A stretch of 64,000 bases of DNA. Source: Dendrocalamus latiflorus. Its lineage: Eukaryota > Streptophyta > Magnoliopsida > Poales > Poaceae. The DNA is taken from the NCBI GenBank assembly GCA_017311315.1, contig CM029634.1, positions 20,911,891-20,975,890 of the forward strand. The letters run 5' to 3'. Below, piece after piece: positions 22,687-36,500 of this stretch (position 1 is its first letter; each line of letters opens with the position of its first letter). Position numbers and translations under genes: made by a program. The notes beneath the pieces are model-generated. The model was not told where the DNA came from and searched no databases. It saw only the letters and a program-made list of their open reading frames with translations.

Positions 22687-25590
22687 CGGGCGAAATGTAG
22701 GACCTGGACCGCTGGACGAGTGAACTCTGAACCCTGGAGGGTCAGGGAAGTCGCAGCACGAGTCTCAACACATGATCCAGTAGCAAATACACGTCACTTT
22801 GAGATTAATTCGATTTGTATAATTCAATTGTAATGATAATTGTTGTGCGTATTTCAGCATTTGAGATTAATTCTGTTGGCCAATGACTAGCACATACATT
22901 AGAACTCTATGCAAGTGTATGTCACCTCCTGCTCTTTCTATGGAAAATGTTTGGTTAAGGGGAGGGGAACGGGGTTGGGGCACCTGCCCCCTTTTACCAA
23001 GAAAACACACTCCATTATTCAAAAAATTTTACAAAAACATGAATGTAGTGCATATATTTTGTAGACAAGAAATTTTGCTAGTTTGAATTTGTAAACTTTT
23101 GTTCTTGCAGGTTGTTTTGGGAGCCTTCTTTGCATCGATTCATTTGCCAATCTTGATAGCGAACTATATCTAGACGCAGATAGTAGGCAAGTAAAAAACT
23201 TGCCTTATCTGGTCTAGTTTAGACAAAACCGTAAAATTTAATAGTTTGTATAATTTTGCTATGTCTGTAACCAAACTAATGTATTTTGTTTATATCATCT
23301 TAAGTTGGAATCTCATTCACGTAGTTTGCAAAAATAAACTCAAGGAATATCTGATGGTTGGACTCCCTAGTTTCTTTACATCTTGGTCCTCGGTACATCA
23401 ATAAATATTACGCTTCCTGTCATTTTGCCGATGTCCTTATTATGATATTCAACAACACAGAATCAGATACAGTGTAAAGACACGATTGTTAAAAGTCATT
23501 TTGACAACAGAAAAATTAAGCATTGTTCATTAAGAATAAAATTGTGAAAGGATTATGACATGAGAGTTTTTATCAAATTATATATGAACTCTTATTACCT
23601 CTAGGTACCAAGAGGTACAGAAAATTTATATGTAATTTAATGACGAATTAAGAATGGTAAAAACTTTCGTACTTGCATCTAGCCAACCAGTGCGGTTGAT
23701 TGTTGTGTCGATTCTAGAGAACATGACAATGGTAACGAGGTATGAATGTTACAGTCCTACTTCAACTGCCTTAAAAGCCTTTAACTTCAGTTTTCAGCTT
23801 CTAAAAGTTATAAACCACTTGGAACACGTCGATTTTTTAATTTTTTTTTGTTTTTTTGTTTTCTTTTCCCCTTGTTCCTTTTCTTTGTCCGTGATGACAT
23901 AACGGTGTTATTTTAAAAAATGTTAAATTGAAAGACTCGGAAAAAGCCAACAGTCTCTACAGTGCAATTTCAGTCACTACAGTACAATTTTAACTAGAAG
24001 CTGGAGCGGTCCTATAACCATGGAGTATTGAAATCTCTCCGTTTTATATCTTGTGGATGGCATATGTTGCACAATATTTCGTGTCCCAACGGGCGTAGCT
24101 TGTTGTACCTAGCAGATCGGCGTATTTTTCGTGTACGTAATTGTGCCCACGGGAAGACGTCCATAGAGCCACTAGTTCCGATTTTTTTTAATAATTTATT
24201 TTTTATTTCAAATTACAGTAATAACATGTAAGCAAATGATTTGTAGGAAGCTCATGTGGAAGAAGGCAGGTGTCTGAGTTATGTTGGATTTACAGAGGAT
24301 GGTGCGCAGTGGTTAATTCTGAATTAGTCTGGATATACAGAGAATGGTGTGCAGTGGTATTTGTAACCTTTTTTTTCTTGACCAACAGTCTGCAAACATG
24401 TAAATACAGTATTACAGGTTGAGCAAAGTCTTGGTATTTTGGGGGGACAATTCTTGCTTACTCTGTTTTATTGCTCCTCCGACGAACATTACACTTCACG
24501 TGACGGTGATCCAGAACAGAATGAACGTACCTCCTAAGAGATTGCATTATTTATTGAAATCATTGGTTGATTTTCTTACATTGTTCTGTCAAGATATCAT
24601 CCCAGCCGAAGGTTTGAAACTAGACGACGTCAAGCCTGGAATATACATGCCGAACTGCTCACCTCTGAGACTGGTTACCACAGGTACGTCAGTGGTGTAA
24701 AACAAACTTACGGTAATTCATGTATGGGAAGCAATTGCAATCTGCTTGCTCGGCCGCTGTTACGATATGGCCCGCATTTAACCGCATGCATTCAGCCAGT
24801 TTCAAATACTCTCTGCTTTCATGGGATTTCTGCAATAATTCGATTCTGCTCCCGCCAAAAATAATTCGAATCTTCTTTGTAATGATATCCAGTCAAAATC
24901 TGCATTAAGGGCTATATCTGCAAATATGCTGCTAGTTTCAACAACATATTGTGAGCAGAAAATGAGTTGCATGTTGGTGAAGATGTGTACGATCTTTGGA
25001 TGAGCTTATTTTTGGCAACATTGTGATAGAACATGTAGATGCTATGAGCTATCGTCTTTCTCTTGGGTGTATATGGATGATAGAAAAGGTACATGGATAC
25101 TGTGGTGCACAGCCACATTAATCCCTGAATGATCACAACTCACAACTATCTTCTATCAGATGTTGTTCAGTTCTATTCCCTCATCAATAATATCGTACAT
25201 TACAAGAGCAAGTACAAAATTTGCATGAGAAAGCAATCAGATCCATGAAAGTTTATCGTGTCAAAGCAAATTAGAAAAGAAAGCTAGAGAAGAAGACTGC
25301 AAAATGGGGGAAATAAAACCAACTATTCTTGAAAGAATAAACTAATCAACCTATTAACTATAACTCCGGTTTGATGTATGATCGATGATGACCTACTTCT
25401 CTGGTGCAGATGCTCTCCAACGCACCGGACATAGCAACCCATTATATCAATGATCCATCTAGCTGCAGATTCTGAGAGCAAAGAACAAAAGGCCATATTC
25501 AGTATAGCACCAGCAGGCTGTCAGACTTGGCAACATCTTTCCGATGGATCAGACATTTATGCCGGGAACAACAAGTGCATAGCCTTGGAT
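22687..25590. other. Intergenic, no gene recognised
   Basis: AT-rich. Open frames at 23654-23902 and 24419-24700 match no family known to me. A partial MITE-like stretch (TTCAGCTTCTAAAAGTT at 23796; CTACAGTACAATTTTAACTAGAAGC near 23978) is the only structured feature. The end nearest 25590 is probably the GT47 3-prime UTR. Confidence 0.4.
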
Positions 25591-28330
25591 TTAGTATTTG
25601 ATCACATGATGCCGCAGCCACAGTTCATACATAACCATGTGGAATGCATCATAGGGAACAGGAGGTGAATGCCACACAAAATGTTTCTGAACCTGCAATC
25701 CCAACTTAACATGTTAGTATAGTACAACACTAGAATTTAATTAGGCATCTAGTTTTCAGTGCACCATAGCAAAATAATTGCCAAATCAAATGATACACTT
25801 CATATAGTTCTTACACAAATAAACTTCGGAGCAGCTAATGTTCAAATGACAAGACAAGTGACACATTAGAATTTCAACCAATGAACACACTGGTTGCTCT
25901 AGTGACTTGCTATCCTGTGATCTAGTAGATTATTTTTTATAACAGCCGAATTCAATATTTAATTGCATGCTTCTGATTGTAAATAATGTTTTGCAGAAAA
26001 AGGAAGGTGAATGCATAAATTGCAATTTTTGTAAATACAAAACTTCACTACTCGCTTCTTACCCAAGATCTACATACCTGAACTAGAGATTTGTGCAATG
26101 CAACAAACTCTTCCTGTGATATAGATTTCAGAATACTCTTTAGTTGATATACATCACGCTCCTTAAGTACAACCGCAAACTTTCTCCAGTCAAGGACATC
26201 ATTGAAAGGCAAGTCGTAGTAGTCCGACAAAATAACTAAAAGGATGGAACAAAATGGATTACAACATAATAATCAGGAGAGGTCTGAAAAACTGAATTCC
26301 TGTGAAAGGGGAACACAATGAACAATGAGAGATGACATGTAATTTGCATGTCCAAATACTAACCAGGGACACAACCATAGTGTATTGAATCAGATATACG
26401 GGCACTGTTAACTTGAGAGCCACCAGGACAGATACAGAACTTAGTTCGATAGAACTGCTTCTGATAAACTAGTTCTCCAATAGCTCTACTAATCCGATTG
26501 TTGCTGATAGCAAGCTCTGTATCATTCTCCCAGATTCTTGCTAAAATAACTCTTATTTTGGAATTGCGATGGCCAGCCCAAAATCCAAGAATTGTCCTGT
26601 TTCCATTGCAAAATCAACAAAATTAGATAGAGATTTGAAAGAGTGCAAATAGATATTTAAGCTGTAGTTTAGATCACTATATGGTTATTGGTTATGAGCA
26701 ATTTTCAATTTGCTACACCTAAGCGCTTCTTTTCACTAGTACGACACGTTGAACCATGTACACTTCTGAACTAATCAGGTTCAGAGTATAGGCATGAATA
26801 AGGAGACAACTGGCTAAATAACTGTGTATATTTCACAAAACTTCTCACATGAATTGGATTTTCACTTAGCAAGACACTATAGGTACTAGAATCAGACATG
26901 AAGGCACCAACACAGTCTAGCAAAAATCACTCAAAACTTTAAAACGGATAAATACTAGAAATTTTCTACGGTATTTCTATGAATAAAAACTGACATATAG
27001 AAGCCTTTATAAGCACATAGTATAGCACAACAAATAGGAAGTGTGCCATTTCAACCTGTTTGCAACATCATTTCCCCCTTCAGGTAGAGCAAACGGCTGT
27101 AATACTTGAGGAAGAGCAATGTCCTTATGTGGTATAAAGTCAACATTGTAGCTCGGTGAACAGACAACTCTAATAGAGTTTTTCACAATGAATGGAAGCC
27201 CTTCAAATGCCCTCACACCTACATCATGGCAGGTGACAAAGAAGTGGTCTGCTCCCAGTGTCCTGTTCCAGTAAGGGTACTTGTTTATCAAGCCTTCAAC
27301 GTAATCCTTAACTATTATTGTCATATTCTCATATGAAGTACCCTGCAAGACTAAAAACGATGCATGTAAATAATTGTGATAACAATTCAATCATAAGACC
27401 AAAACAATACATGTAAATAACTACCATATCAATTCAAATTGCTTCTGATCACAAAAAGGTTCCGTCAATTTTGAAACAAAAGAACCCAGCCTTTCTATTT
27501 CTGCTGCAACAGTGATATGCACACATAACTAACATGCTATGAAAATCCATTACTAGTACAGACCCAACCAAATTTCAAATTTTGATAGATGTTCCCCACA
27601 CTCTCCGGGAGATTGGATCATATACCCTCCCTTTAGTTGGGAAATTGAGGATTTACCCTCCACATCTCAATGACACATGGGGTCATCATAAGTCACTGAC
27701 ACATGGGCCAGGAGGGTAAATCCTCAATTTCCATCTAAATGGAGGGTATATGATCAATTTTTTCTACTCCCGATATACCAAGAACAGCCATACCACTATA
27801 ACGTCATAAGTACAATATGTATGCTTCCGACCTATATACCATTACAATGCGATGGAAGTGGAACTAGGGGGGGGGGGGGGGAGGAGGGGGACCTTGCCGC
27901 GCATCTTGTGGGGCGAGATGGGGACGAAGAAGAGGTGGGCCTGGTCGGGCTCGTCGGTGAGGAAGCGGCTCTCGCGGATGTTCTGGAAGAAGTAGCCCTC
28001 GCTGGCGTACTTGCCCGTGAGCTTCCGCGGCGTCTGGTAGAAGGTCTTGGGGTCGCCGTCCGGGTAGATGTACACCTTGAAGCTCCGCTCCATCTCCGCG
28101 TACCCCGCCGCGAACGCCTCGGGGGAGTGGTACACCGACGGGCGCGGTGCCGGCGAGGAGGACGGAAGGGAGAGAGATTTGTTGTCAAGGGCGAGGGAGG
28201 GGGCGGCGGCGGGGCGGAGCGAGCGGAGGGAGAGGAAGGAGAGGGAGAATAGGGCTACCGCGGCGAGGAGGAGTAGCGCGCGGGGAAGGACTGAAGGGGT
28301 GGTCGCAGCGCCGGCGAGGCGGCCAGCCAT
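25591..28330 (-). CDS. Exostosin-family glycosyltransferase (GT47)
   Basis: CDS complement(25591..25692, 26078..26235, 26364..26596, 27056..27342, 27893..28330), 405 aa, all introns GT-AG and in phase. A type II Golgi membrane protein is expected: an N-terminal hydrophobic anchor (ALLLLAAVALFSLSFLSL, about residues 18-36) and a Ser/Pro-rich stem, then the exostosin domain. Motifs: FKVYIYPDG, GKYASEGYF, AHLFFVPIS, PYWNRTLGADHFFVTCHD, KDIALPQ, FWAGHRNSKIR and the sugar-nucleotide region FCICPGGSQVNSARI...HYGCVPVILS. It closely fits the plant probable glycosyltransferase group typified by At5g03795/At3g07620, cell-wall-related enzymes of mostly unknown acceptor. Intron 1 contains a foldback element and a run of G at the exon 1 end. 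No lesion found. Confidence 0.92.
27613..27757. mobile_element. Foldback MITE in GT47 intron 1
   Basis: Left arm TTGGATCATATACCCTCC... and right arm ...GGAGGGTATATGATCAA form a near-perfect hairpin with arms of about 48 bp and a loop of about 50 bp. Non-coding. Confidence 0.75.
27868..27881. repeat. Poly-G tract beside the exon 1 donor
   Basis: About 14 consecutive G on the plus strand, 11 bp from the GT47 exon 1 donor (on the minus strand a poly-C just inside the intron). Confidence 0.85.
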
Positions 28331-28626
28331 CGCCGGTGGTGGGGATGGCAGTGGAGTGGCGAGGGATGCGGGGGTGGATTGGGCGAGAACGGGGAATGTG
28401 AGGGTGCTTCCTGCAAAATAGGCGGTCTAGATCTTCTGTCATGCCATCCACGTGCTTTAAGATTGGTGTTACGCTGCACAGATCAAGATAGGTTAGAAGT
28501 CCTGCCATTTGCCAACCTATTTAGGGGAACTTATAAATACCCTAAGAGCATCGAGCCCTCAAATCAAGGCTCCTATTTTTGATTTGAGGGTTCTCCTAAC
28601 ATTTGAGAGCTTGATTTTTTTTACAT

Positions 28627-28940
28627 CTACTCCAGCAGTAACTCTCAAATCAGGGCCCTCAAATTCATCCTAATAGACACTGCCATGTGGGACCCATTCA
28701 TCATCCTAAACCAAAATTTAAGGACTGAGGACAAAAACACAGGTCCAGCAGGGCCCCTACTCAGGCCCTTAAAAGTAGGGGCCTCCTCCAGGGTCCCAGG
28801 AATGAGGGCTTGATGGGTGAATTTGAGGGCCTCCTACTTTCGAGGGCCTGAGTAGGGGCCCTGCTGGACCTGTATTTTTGTCCTCAGCCCTCAAATTTTG
28901 GTTTAGGGGCTTGTTTGAGGGCCCTGCTGGAGTTGCTCTA
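28627..28940. mobile_element. Long-hairpin MITE upstream of GT47
   Basis: Arms around 28701-28790 and 28826-28912 share GGACAAAAA(C/T)ACAGGTCCAG and CAGGGCCCCTACTCAGGCCC in inverted order. The outer ends carry CTCCAGCAG / CTGCTGGAG near TTGCTCTAA. Could fold into a long double-stranded RNA hairpin. Confidence 0.7.
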
Positions 28941-28941
28941 A

Positions 28942-29182
28942 GGGTCTGTTCTTTCTGATTAAAGCTTATAGTTTTTTGCTGCGACTTGTAGTTTTGAACT
29001 GTTTGTGCGAGAGATTATAGAGTAACATAAAATCACATACGGCTTTTGCCGATATAAATTAAGTCGGTAAAGTATGTACTACAATTAACTAGTAGATCCT
29101 ATCTTGAAAAGATACTCGTTTAAAAGCTAACTATCGTAGAAAAGTCGAAAAGCAGCTTTTAGAAGCTGAAAAGAACAGAGCC
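28942..29182. mobile_element. MITE, GGGCC...GTTCTT family, copy C (reverse)
   Basis: Inverted relative to copies B and D. It ends AAGCTGAAAAGAACAGAGCC and shares ACTAGTAGATCCTATCTTGA-like interior sequence. Confidence 0.7.
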
Positions 29183-29334
29183 TAATTTTGTTTCTGCCCT
29201 AATCTCAAGCGAAGATTTCTGAATAAACGATTCTCAGTTCTGAACTATCGGGAGATGAAAGATAATTGCTTGTAGATATTCTTAGTACACCGTAGGATTG
29301 GGTATCTCAGAAATTTGAAGTATAGGGCCTATTC

Positions 29335-29567
29335 TTTTCAGCTTCTAAAAGCTGCTTTTCGGCTTTTCTACAGTAACTAGCTTTTAAATGAAATATCTTT
29401 TCAAGATAAAGTCTACTAGTTAATTGTAGTACATACTGTACCGACTTCATTTATATTGGCAAAAACCGTACATAAGTTTCTGTTACTCTGTAATTTTTTG
29501 CACAAACAGCCCAAAAGTCACAAGCTGCAGCCAAAAGCCATAAGCTTCAACAAAAAAGAACATGCCC
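29335..29567. mobile_element. MITE, GGGCC...GTTCTT family, copy D
   Basis: Starts GGGCCTATTCTTTTCAGC and ends AAAAAAGAACATGCCC, with inverted ends and TA(T) on both sides. Confidence 0.75.
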
Positions 29568-29809
29568 TATCTTCTTTGTAATTTTTAAAAGCTGTTTTTT
29601 AAAAAAAAGTTTATGGTAACTAACTTTCAAATAGAGTATCTTTTCAAGACAGTGTTAATAAATTAATTGTAGTACATGCTGTAACGACTTTATTTATATT
29701 GGCTAAACCCGTATATGAGTTATTTGTGTCTTTGTACTCTCTCTCATGAACAGCCAAAAGTTATAACCTATATGCATAAGTTATAAACTGAAGTAAAAAA
29801 GAACATGCC
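29568..29809. mobile_element. MITE, same family, copy E (adjacent to D)
   Basis: Follows copy D almost head to tail. The left end is worn (TTTTTAAAAGCTGTTTTTTA), the right end is AAAAAAGAACATGCC, and the internal GTAGTACATGCTGTAACGAC matches. Confidence 0.65.
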
Positions 29810-30514
29810 AAAAGCCAAAAAAAGAAAAAGAACACACAGAGTATGCATTGCTACAAAGGAGGAGAAATTTCGATACGAACCTTGTAAACCTATGCCTGAT
29901 CTGTATCGCGAAGGGCCTGCTTTGCTTGAGAGGGTGGAACACAAGAGATGCTGCACGTGTGTTCAGTACTCTTTTTAGTTTGGGAGAACCGAAGAACACC
30001 GTGTAAATTTACTGTTTGTATTCTAGTAGTAAATACATGCTACTGCACTACTGCAATTCATCCATTTATATTCAGTAAATGATTTGTCCTCTACATCTTG
30101 ACCATGGACCAAGTTGGGAACAAGATTGAGTAAAACAGACAGTGCAAAAGAATGGAAGTTCTATACGGGGGGAATGACAGACATCTACATTTTCAAAGTG
30201 GCCGCAGGAGGAATACTACAGGCATCTACATGACATTCTGATTTTCGGGATCTCTGTACAATTTCATAGCCCTTCAGAAGCTAGCATGGAATACAAGTAC
30301 AGTAAGAGCTCATGATTCCTACTTTGTACAACAGCAAACGAAAAGTGTACCGATCAATCGATGGAAAAGTTTTCGAAAATTTACAAGCCCATGTTCAGAT
30401 ATCAAGGAAATACTCTGGCAGTCCGGTGAGCTAAATGGCATCATGCATTGGGTGTGAAAGATAGTTGGCTGTGCACGCCAATATGCCATGAGCAGGAATG
30501 CAGGATCACCGCAT
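29810..30514. other. 3-prime flank of the DedA-like gene
   Basis: No gene recognised. The part next to 30515 is probably its 3-prime UTR on the minus strand. Confidence 0.45.
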
Positions 30515-33500
30515 TCAGGTGCTGGATTTGCGTTGACGGAGGTAGAGGAACAACGCCGTGCAAGCAGCTGCTGCATAAGGGAACACGGTCCAGATGGCCT
30601 GGTTGCAAAGCAAGCATGGATCAGAAGGGGGGAGGGAGAAAGGAATTGTGGGGGTGGGTGTTGGGGTGAGAGTACCACAGCAGTAGCAACACTTGCGAGC
30701 GCAACAACAGGTCGTTCTCTGAGGAAAAATCCAACAGCCAACTGCAGCAAAATATCATGAGTGTCAGGCTATCGCGAATAAAGATTGAAAAGTTTTCCTT
30801 ATGTAACTAGAAACAAGTCAGTAGCACTTCCTGGAAAATTGTGGAAAGAGATAACATAATCAAGATGTTTAAATATGAGAATGGTGTCAGTCTACACATC
30901 AAATAACACATGAATGTCAGTTTTTAAGACGAACATATTTTTAGTTGGCATAACTGCATTGGAGGAACATGGAAATAAATTAACTGAGCTGCATGATGCC
31001 ATCTAATGCAGGTGTCAGATAAAATCAGTAACAATAAGGCCAAATTTCCCTGTCTGCAATTATCACCCAGATATAACAATATAGTTATATAGACACTATA
31101 CTGGCGTATGGTTCCTCATTTTTTACGGAACATGCAAAAGATTTGCATATCATTGCATTAAGAGGGGAGTTGAAGAGTACATGCACTAGATAGGCTAGTG
31201 TCTGGAGTTACAGATTACCCCGCTAGGGGAACTCATAAATGGGGAAAGGTAAGTAAAAGAAAAGAGAGGTAAGAAAGCACAGAAATATAGGACTGAAGAA
31301 ACACAGAGGGGATGCCGGTATATCAAGAGGTAGCTCTCATGGAAATCGGTAGTGTGTCCACGCCCGCCCATTGCCAGCAAGTTAGTTCCTGACTTAAATT
31401 GTCTAGGAGCACTTCGATACCCCTCTTTATTTTGTCAAAGACTCGACCATTGCGTTCGCGTCAAATTATCCAAAGGAAGAGGATGACAACAGAGTCGAAT
31501 TGTTTTCTCTGAGACTTGGATACCATATTGCACAATGAGATCCACCAATCAATCAGCCGAGTGTATCTCGTTGCCAATGGGCGAAGAAAGCCGAAGGGGC
31601 GAATGAATTGTGTCCAGACTTGTTGAACCCAAGGGCAAAGGGCGAGGAGGTGATCAATTGTTTCAGGATTTTGTTCGCAAAGGGGAAAAAATGTGTGCGC
31701 CATCACGCCATGCCGCGCTAAATGATCAGCTGTCCCAGCAGCGATCAAGGATGGCTAGCCAAACGAAGAACTTGCATTTCAAGGGTGTTTTGCATTTCCA
31801 GATTAACATGTGGGCTGCAAAGCGGATCCTACCGAAGAAGAACGCATTGCAGGCAGACTTGGTAGAATACACTTCCGAAGAGTTTAATTTCCAGACAACC
31901 TGGTCATCAGTTTGAGGTTGGAGGGAGACAGGACTGATTTTATGCCAGAGGAGTAAGAATTCAGAGATTGCCTAGTCCGACATGGCTCCCTAAATTCCAT
32001 GGACCTAGGAGTTCAACAACAGACCTTGCGCAACCGCTATGGTTCTCTTAGCTTTTGGATGGACTATTTTGTGAATGGTTGGAGCTATGTCCTCCATTGA
32101 TTGTCCCTCGATCCAATTGCCAACCAAAATAATGTTTGATTGCCATCGCCAAGTCGGATTTCTGTCGCGGCCCTGAGCATTGTATGGATGACCGGTTCAT
32201 GTGAAGCTTGAAGAGATGTCCATGCCCGTGCATGGTCTGTTTTTTGTCCCAATAGCTATCGCAAACATAATGCATAGCCCATTATCTTGAGGTCTAAAAT
32301 CCCTAGACCGCCCAGGGCCAATGGCCTGCATACAGATTTCCATGCCACTAGGCCGTGTCCCACATGACAGCCTCTGATCCCTTCCAAAGGAACACGCGAC
32401 GTCTTTTGTTAATCGCTTTGATAGCTCATGATGGTAAGTTGAGTGACAAAAGGTGGTAGATAAGGGTCATGGAGAGGACTTGTTTGACCACGACGAGACG
32501 ACCGCCCGAGGATAGCAAGCTTTCTTTCCACGTTAGGAGTTTCCGAATGAACCGGTCGATCATCGGTTGAACTTGAGACTTAGTGAGTCTGGACAAAGTC
32601 AATGGCAAGCCCAGGTAGTTTACAGGAAAGGAAGCAAGTTGACAAGGGAATTCTTGCAAGGCCAGGTCTATTTCATGTTGTGAACAGCATTTGGAGGCGA
32701 CGAAGCTTTTCTAGAAGTTGGTACATAGGCCCAACGCTTCTCCAAAGTTAATGAGGATCTCCTTGAGAACCTGAAGGTCCTGTTGTCTTGGAGCAACGAA
32801 GCAAATTACATCATCGGCATACAGAGATATATGCTCCTGTAACCCTTGGATGCCGAGGTCAGAGAGGCATGAGAGTGAGCTTGCTTTTTGGAAGTAGACG
32901 TTGAGGACTTTCATTACCAGAAGGAACAACATTGGTGAAAGAGGGCCTCCTTGTCTTAGACCATGGTGCAGTTGAATATCATTCCCAGGTCTTCCATTCA
33001 GCAAGACTTTAGAGGAAGCACTAGCTAGCAACATCGATATACATTCGCACCATCTTGTACCAAAGCCCATGTGTTTAAGACTTTGTAGGAGGAAAGGCCA
33101 AGAAACCGAGTCGAAAGCTTTAGAGATATCTAGTTTTAACAGGAGTGAGAGTTTCTTTTTGGCTTTGAGATTCTTGGTAACCAGTTGGACGAAGCGGAAA
33201 TTGTCGTGTATTGACCTTCCGAAGACAAAGGCAGATTTGTTTGGGTGCACAAGAGCCGGCAGTTCCTTTTTCAGACGATTGGCTAAGACTTTGGAGAATA
33301 GTTTGGTGAAACTATGTCAAGACTGATCGGCCGGAAATCTATGATCCTATTAGCTTCGCTCTTCTTGGGCAGTAGAATGATAAACACATTATTCAACCGG
33401 TGTAAGCAACGCCCTTGTAAATGATAAAGGGCATGAAACATGTCCATGACGCTTTGTTTAATCACCGGCCAAGCATGTTTATAGAAGGTTCCCGTGAAGC

Positions 33501-36500
33501 CATCTGGGCCCGATGATTTCACCGAAGGGAGGTTTTTGATTGCTTCCCAAACCTCATCCGTTGTGAATTCTTGGTCCAAGTGAGCTAGGTTCTTTGAAGC
33601 CAACTCTAGAAAGTCTAGATTGAGGGTGTGTTCTCGGTTTGCACAGGTTCCGATGATATTCTGGAAGAATTCTTGGAAGTGCATTGCTTTATCCTCTTCA
33701 TTTGTAATGACGCGATTATGGGTATGAAGGGGGGCGATGTAGGTTTTTCTCCGTTGGTGTGCAGCATGGAAGAAGAACTTCGTGCTTGCGTCCCCCACTT
33801 TGAGCTAATTGATGTGGGAACGCTACCTAACCATCGTTCTTTCTAACGATGTCAACGCTAGGCATCTAAGTTTGAGGGTCTTACGTAACCAGTGCTCTTG
33901 AGGGAAAAGTGTTCGCTTGTCTTGTACACCGTCAAGTTGGAAGATGACCTCCTTGGCCATGAGGAGTTGCATCTTAATGTCTCCAAAGTGTTTCTGTCCC
34001 CAACTTTGAAGACTCCGGGCATTATTCCTGAGAAGCGCATGTAGCCGTCTCAATGGGTCTGATATATCTGGGGAACAAGCCCAGGCTTTCTACACCGCCT
34101 CTAGAAACCTATCCTGCTTGGCCCAAAAGGTTTTGAAGTGGAATCAACACTTAGTTAGGGACAGAGTTTGAGTGGAGATTAGGAGTGGGCAATGGTCTGG
34201 CATTGCAATGGATTGAGCTTGCATGAACACATCTGGGTGTAAGTCTTCCCAATCTACAGAGACGAAGGCCCTATCAAGCCTTGGTCGGGTTCTCCCATTC
34301 GTTGCTCCATGTAAATCGACGGTCGTGTAGATGAAGCTCTTTGAGTTCAAGGTCATCAACAAATTGTTGGAACTTCCCCATTAGCCGTCTATTAAGATTT
34401 GTGTTATTTTTGTCTTGAGCTGACAGTATCATGTTGAAGTCTCATGTTAAGAGCCAAGGGCCTATGCAGGAAGCCGTTACTCCTCGTAGTTCTTCTAGGA
34501 AAGGGGTTTTGTCGATGTCTACAGTAGGTCCATAGACCGAAGTCAACCAGCAAGTGGAGTTGTTTTCTCGCAACGTCACCTGAATGGTGATCGAGAAGGA
34601 GTGAGACATGCTGTTCGAGACCGAAATTGAGGAGTTTTTCCAAGCAGCGAGTATGCCTCCACGCGTGCCAAAAGCAAGAAGGAACTTGTAGGAATAAGCC
34701 GAACCTAAGATTTGCACAACAAGAGATGCCGGGATGGCATCCAGTTTTGTTTCTTGGATACAGACCACGTCCGGATCACAGTCAAGGACCATGTTCCTGA
34801 CTACATTCCTACGGGTGCACATGTTTATCCTGCGCACATTCCAAACTAAAATTTTACAACCAGGCATAGCCTTGTAACAGACAACCGACAACACCAAGAC
34901 CTTGGCTAGATGTCCTTGAAGTTCAATTAGCCACGTTCAAGCAGCCTCCTAAGGATTGTGACAGGACCTCATCTGCAGTTGGGGGGTTGAGGTTGAAGAG
35001 CGCCGCGAGTGCTTCAATGTGTTCGAAGGAGAGCAGATGATTGAAGAGGGTAGTATAGTCGTGCACTGCCTTATCGTCGATCTGCTCCTCAGATTTGGTG
35101 ATGCCGAGTTCAAGCATAAGTCTTCATTGCACCCTCTTGACCGAGTCCAAGCCTTTCCTAGGTTTGGCCGCGAGGCGCTTGCTGATGCTCGGCACAGTAA
35201 TGGGGCTGCAAGTCTTTAGGTGATGGCGATGACACCGGATTGGGGAGTAGTGCTGGGGGAGGTGAGTGATTGCTCAGTGCAAAAAGTTAGGGAAAGGGAA
35301 TGGCGCGGCGTCTTGAGGAGGTTGGGAAGTCGCTGAGTTTGAATTGAGCGGTGTGTGGGCTGAAGCTTCGTCACCAGCTTTAGATTGAGGTCCAGCGGGG
35401 TTAGTCTACTGCCTACCTAGCCCATGGAGTGGGGCTACGCCATCTCCACTGGCATCTGGCCCATGAATTGGATATGCGACATTTCCGTTGGGGAGTGGAT
35501 GACAGGGATGGCCAGATGTAACGCAGGCGCTGATTTGACTCGACGCGTCTGTGTCTCCACCATCTCTTTGAGCCCCGAGCCCTGTGAGGGTCTGCGCAGT
35601 GAGCCCTAGCTAGCGTGTTCCGTGAAATGCGTCGGTGGAGTGGCGACGTGTCGATCCAGCTGTGGAGCGACGTGAGGTGGCTCTGGGTAGCTGTCAGCGG
35701 TTGGGTCCACCAGGCCAAAAGAAAGCTGGTGAAGCGCAGAGGTGGGGCCTGCCATGCCCGCAAAGGTTCCCTCCTCTGCTGCTGTAACGGCCGACGAACC
35801 CGCCAGTGGCGGCAATGGAGGAGCTGTGGTCTCTCCTAGCAGATGGGGATTTTGTCGCCAGAGCGGTAAAGATTGGGCATCGTCCGACCCCAGCTCTGGG
35901 CGGGGCTCCTCTGGCGGCGCAACAGTCGAAGGGGCAGCCCCGCCTGCTGGGGACCACGAAGAAGGCAAGGAGGGGAGGCGCCAAGAGAGGTTTGCACAGC
36001 CGCGGGAGCAGTGGTGCCGATGTCTGTCGCCTCCATCGCTGTGCAGCGCTGCTCGACCCAGAGCATCGTCCAGATGGCCATGGGCGTAGGTGAAGAACCG
36101 GTGTCGTGGGCCGGGACCCGAAGAGCCATGAGGCCCCATTTTCGATCATCCTCCATGGCCGCTGTTGCCGTCGCTGGAGGGGCAAGATAGATCAGAGGAG
36201 GAAGAGGCAGCACTGGAGCGGTAATCCTCAACTTTTGCAATGTGGATAATTAGGTTATACGACAACATCTTCTTTTCGTGAAGGAGCAATGACAAATTGC
36301 CAAAAATGGGATCAGCAAGATCTAGATTTTCTTCATCTGGCTCCGCAATCATCAAGGTGGCTTACTTGGGGATTGCATTCGGGTTGGCGGTCCAAGCGTC
36401 CAGTCTAAAATTAGCGAGATCGTCTCAGTTTGATGTGTTCGGGTGAAGGCGCTCGAACCAGCAGGCTGATGATAGCAAGGTTGAAGCTGTATGCCAATCC

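Noticed and set aside
24419..24700. ORF with LKLDDVKPGIYMPNCSPL
   Set aside because: Not recognised, no splice partners, surrounded by AT-rich DNA; not enough to call a gene.
35413..36240. Plus and minus frames of 100-177 codons around 36000
   Set aside because: Lie within the degenerate LINE ORF1/linker region; compositional shadows.
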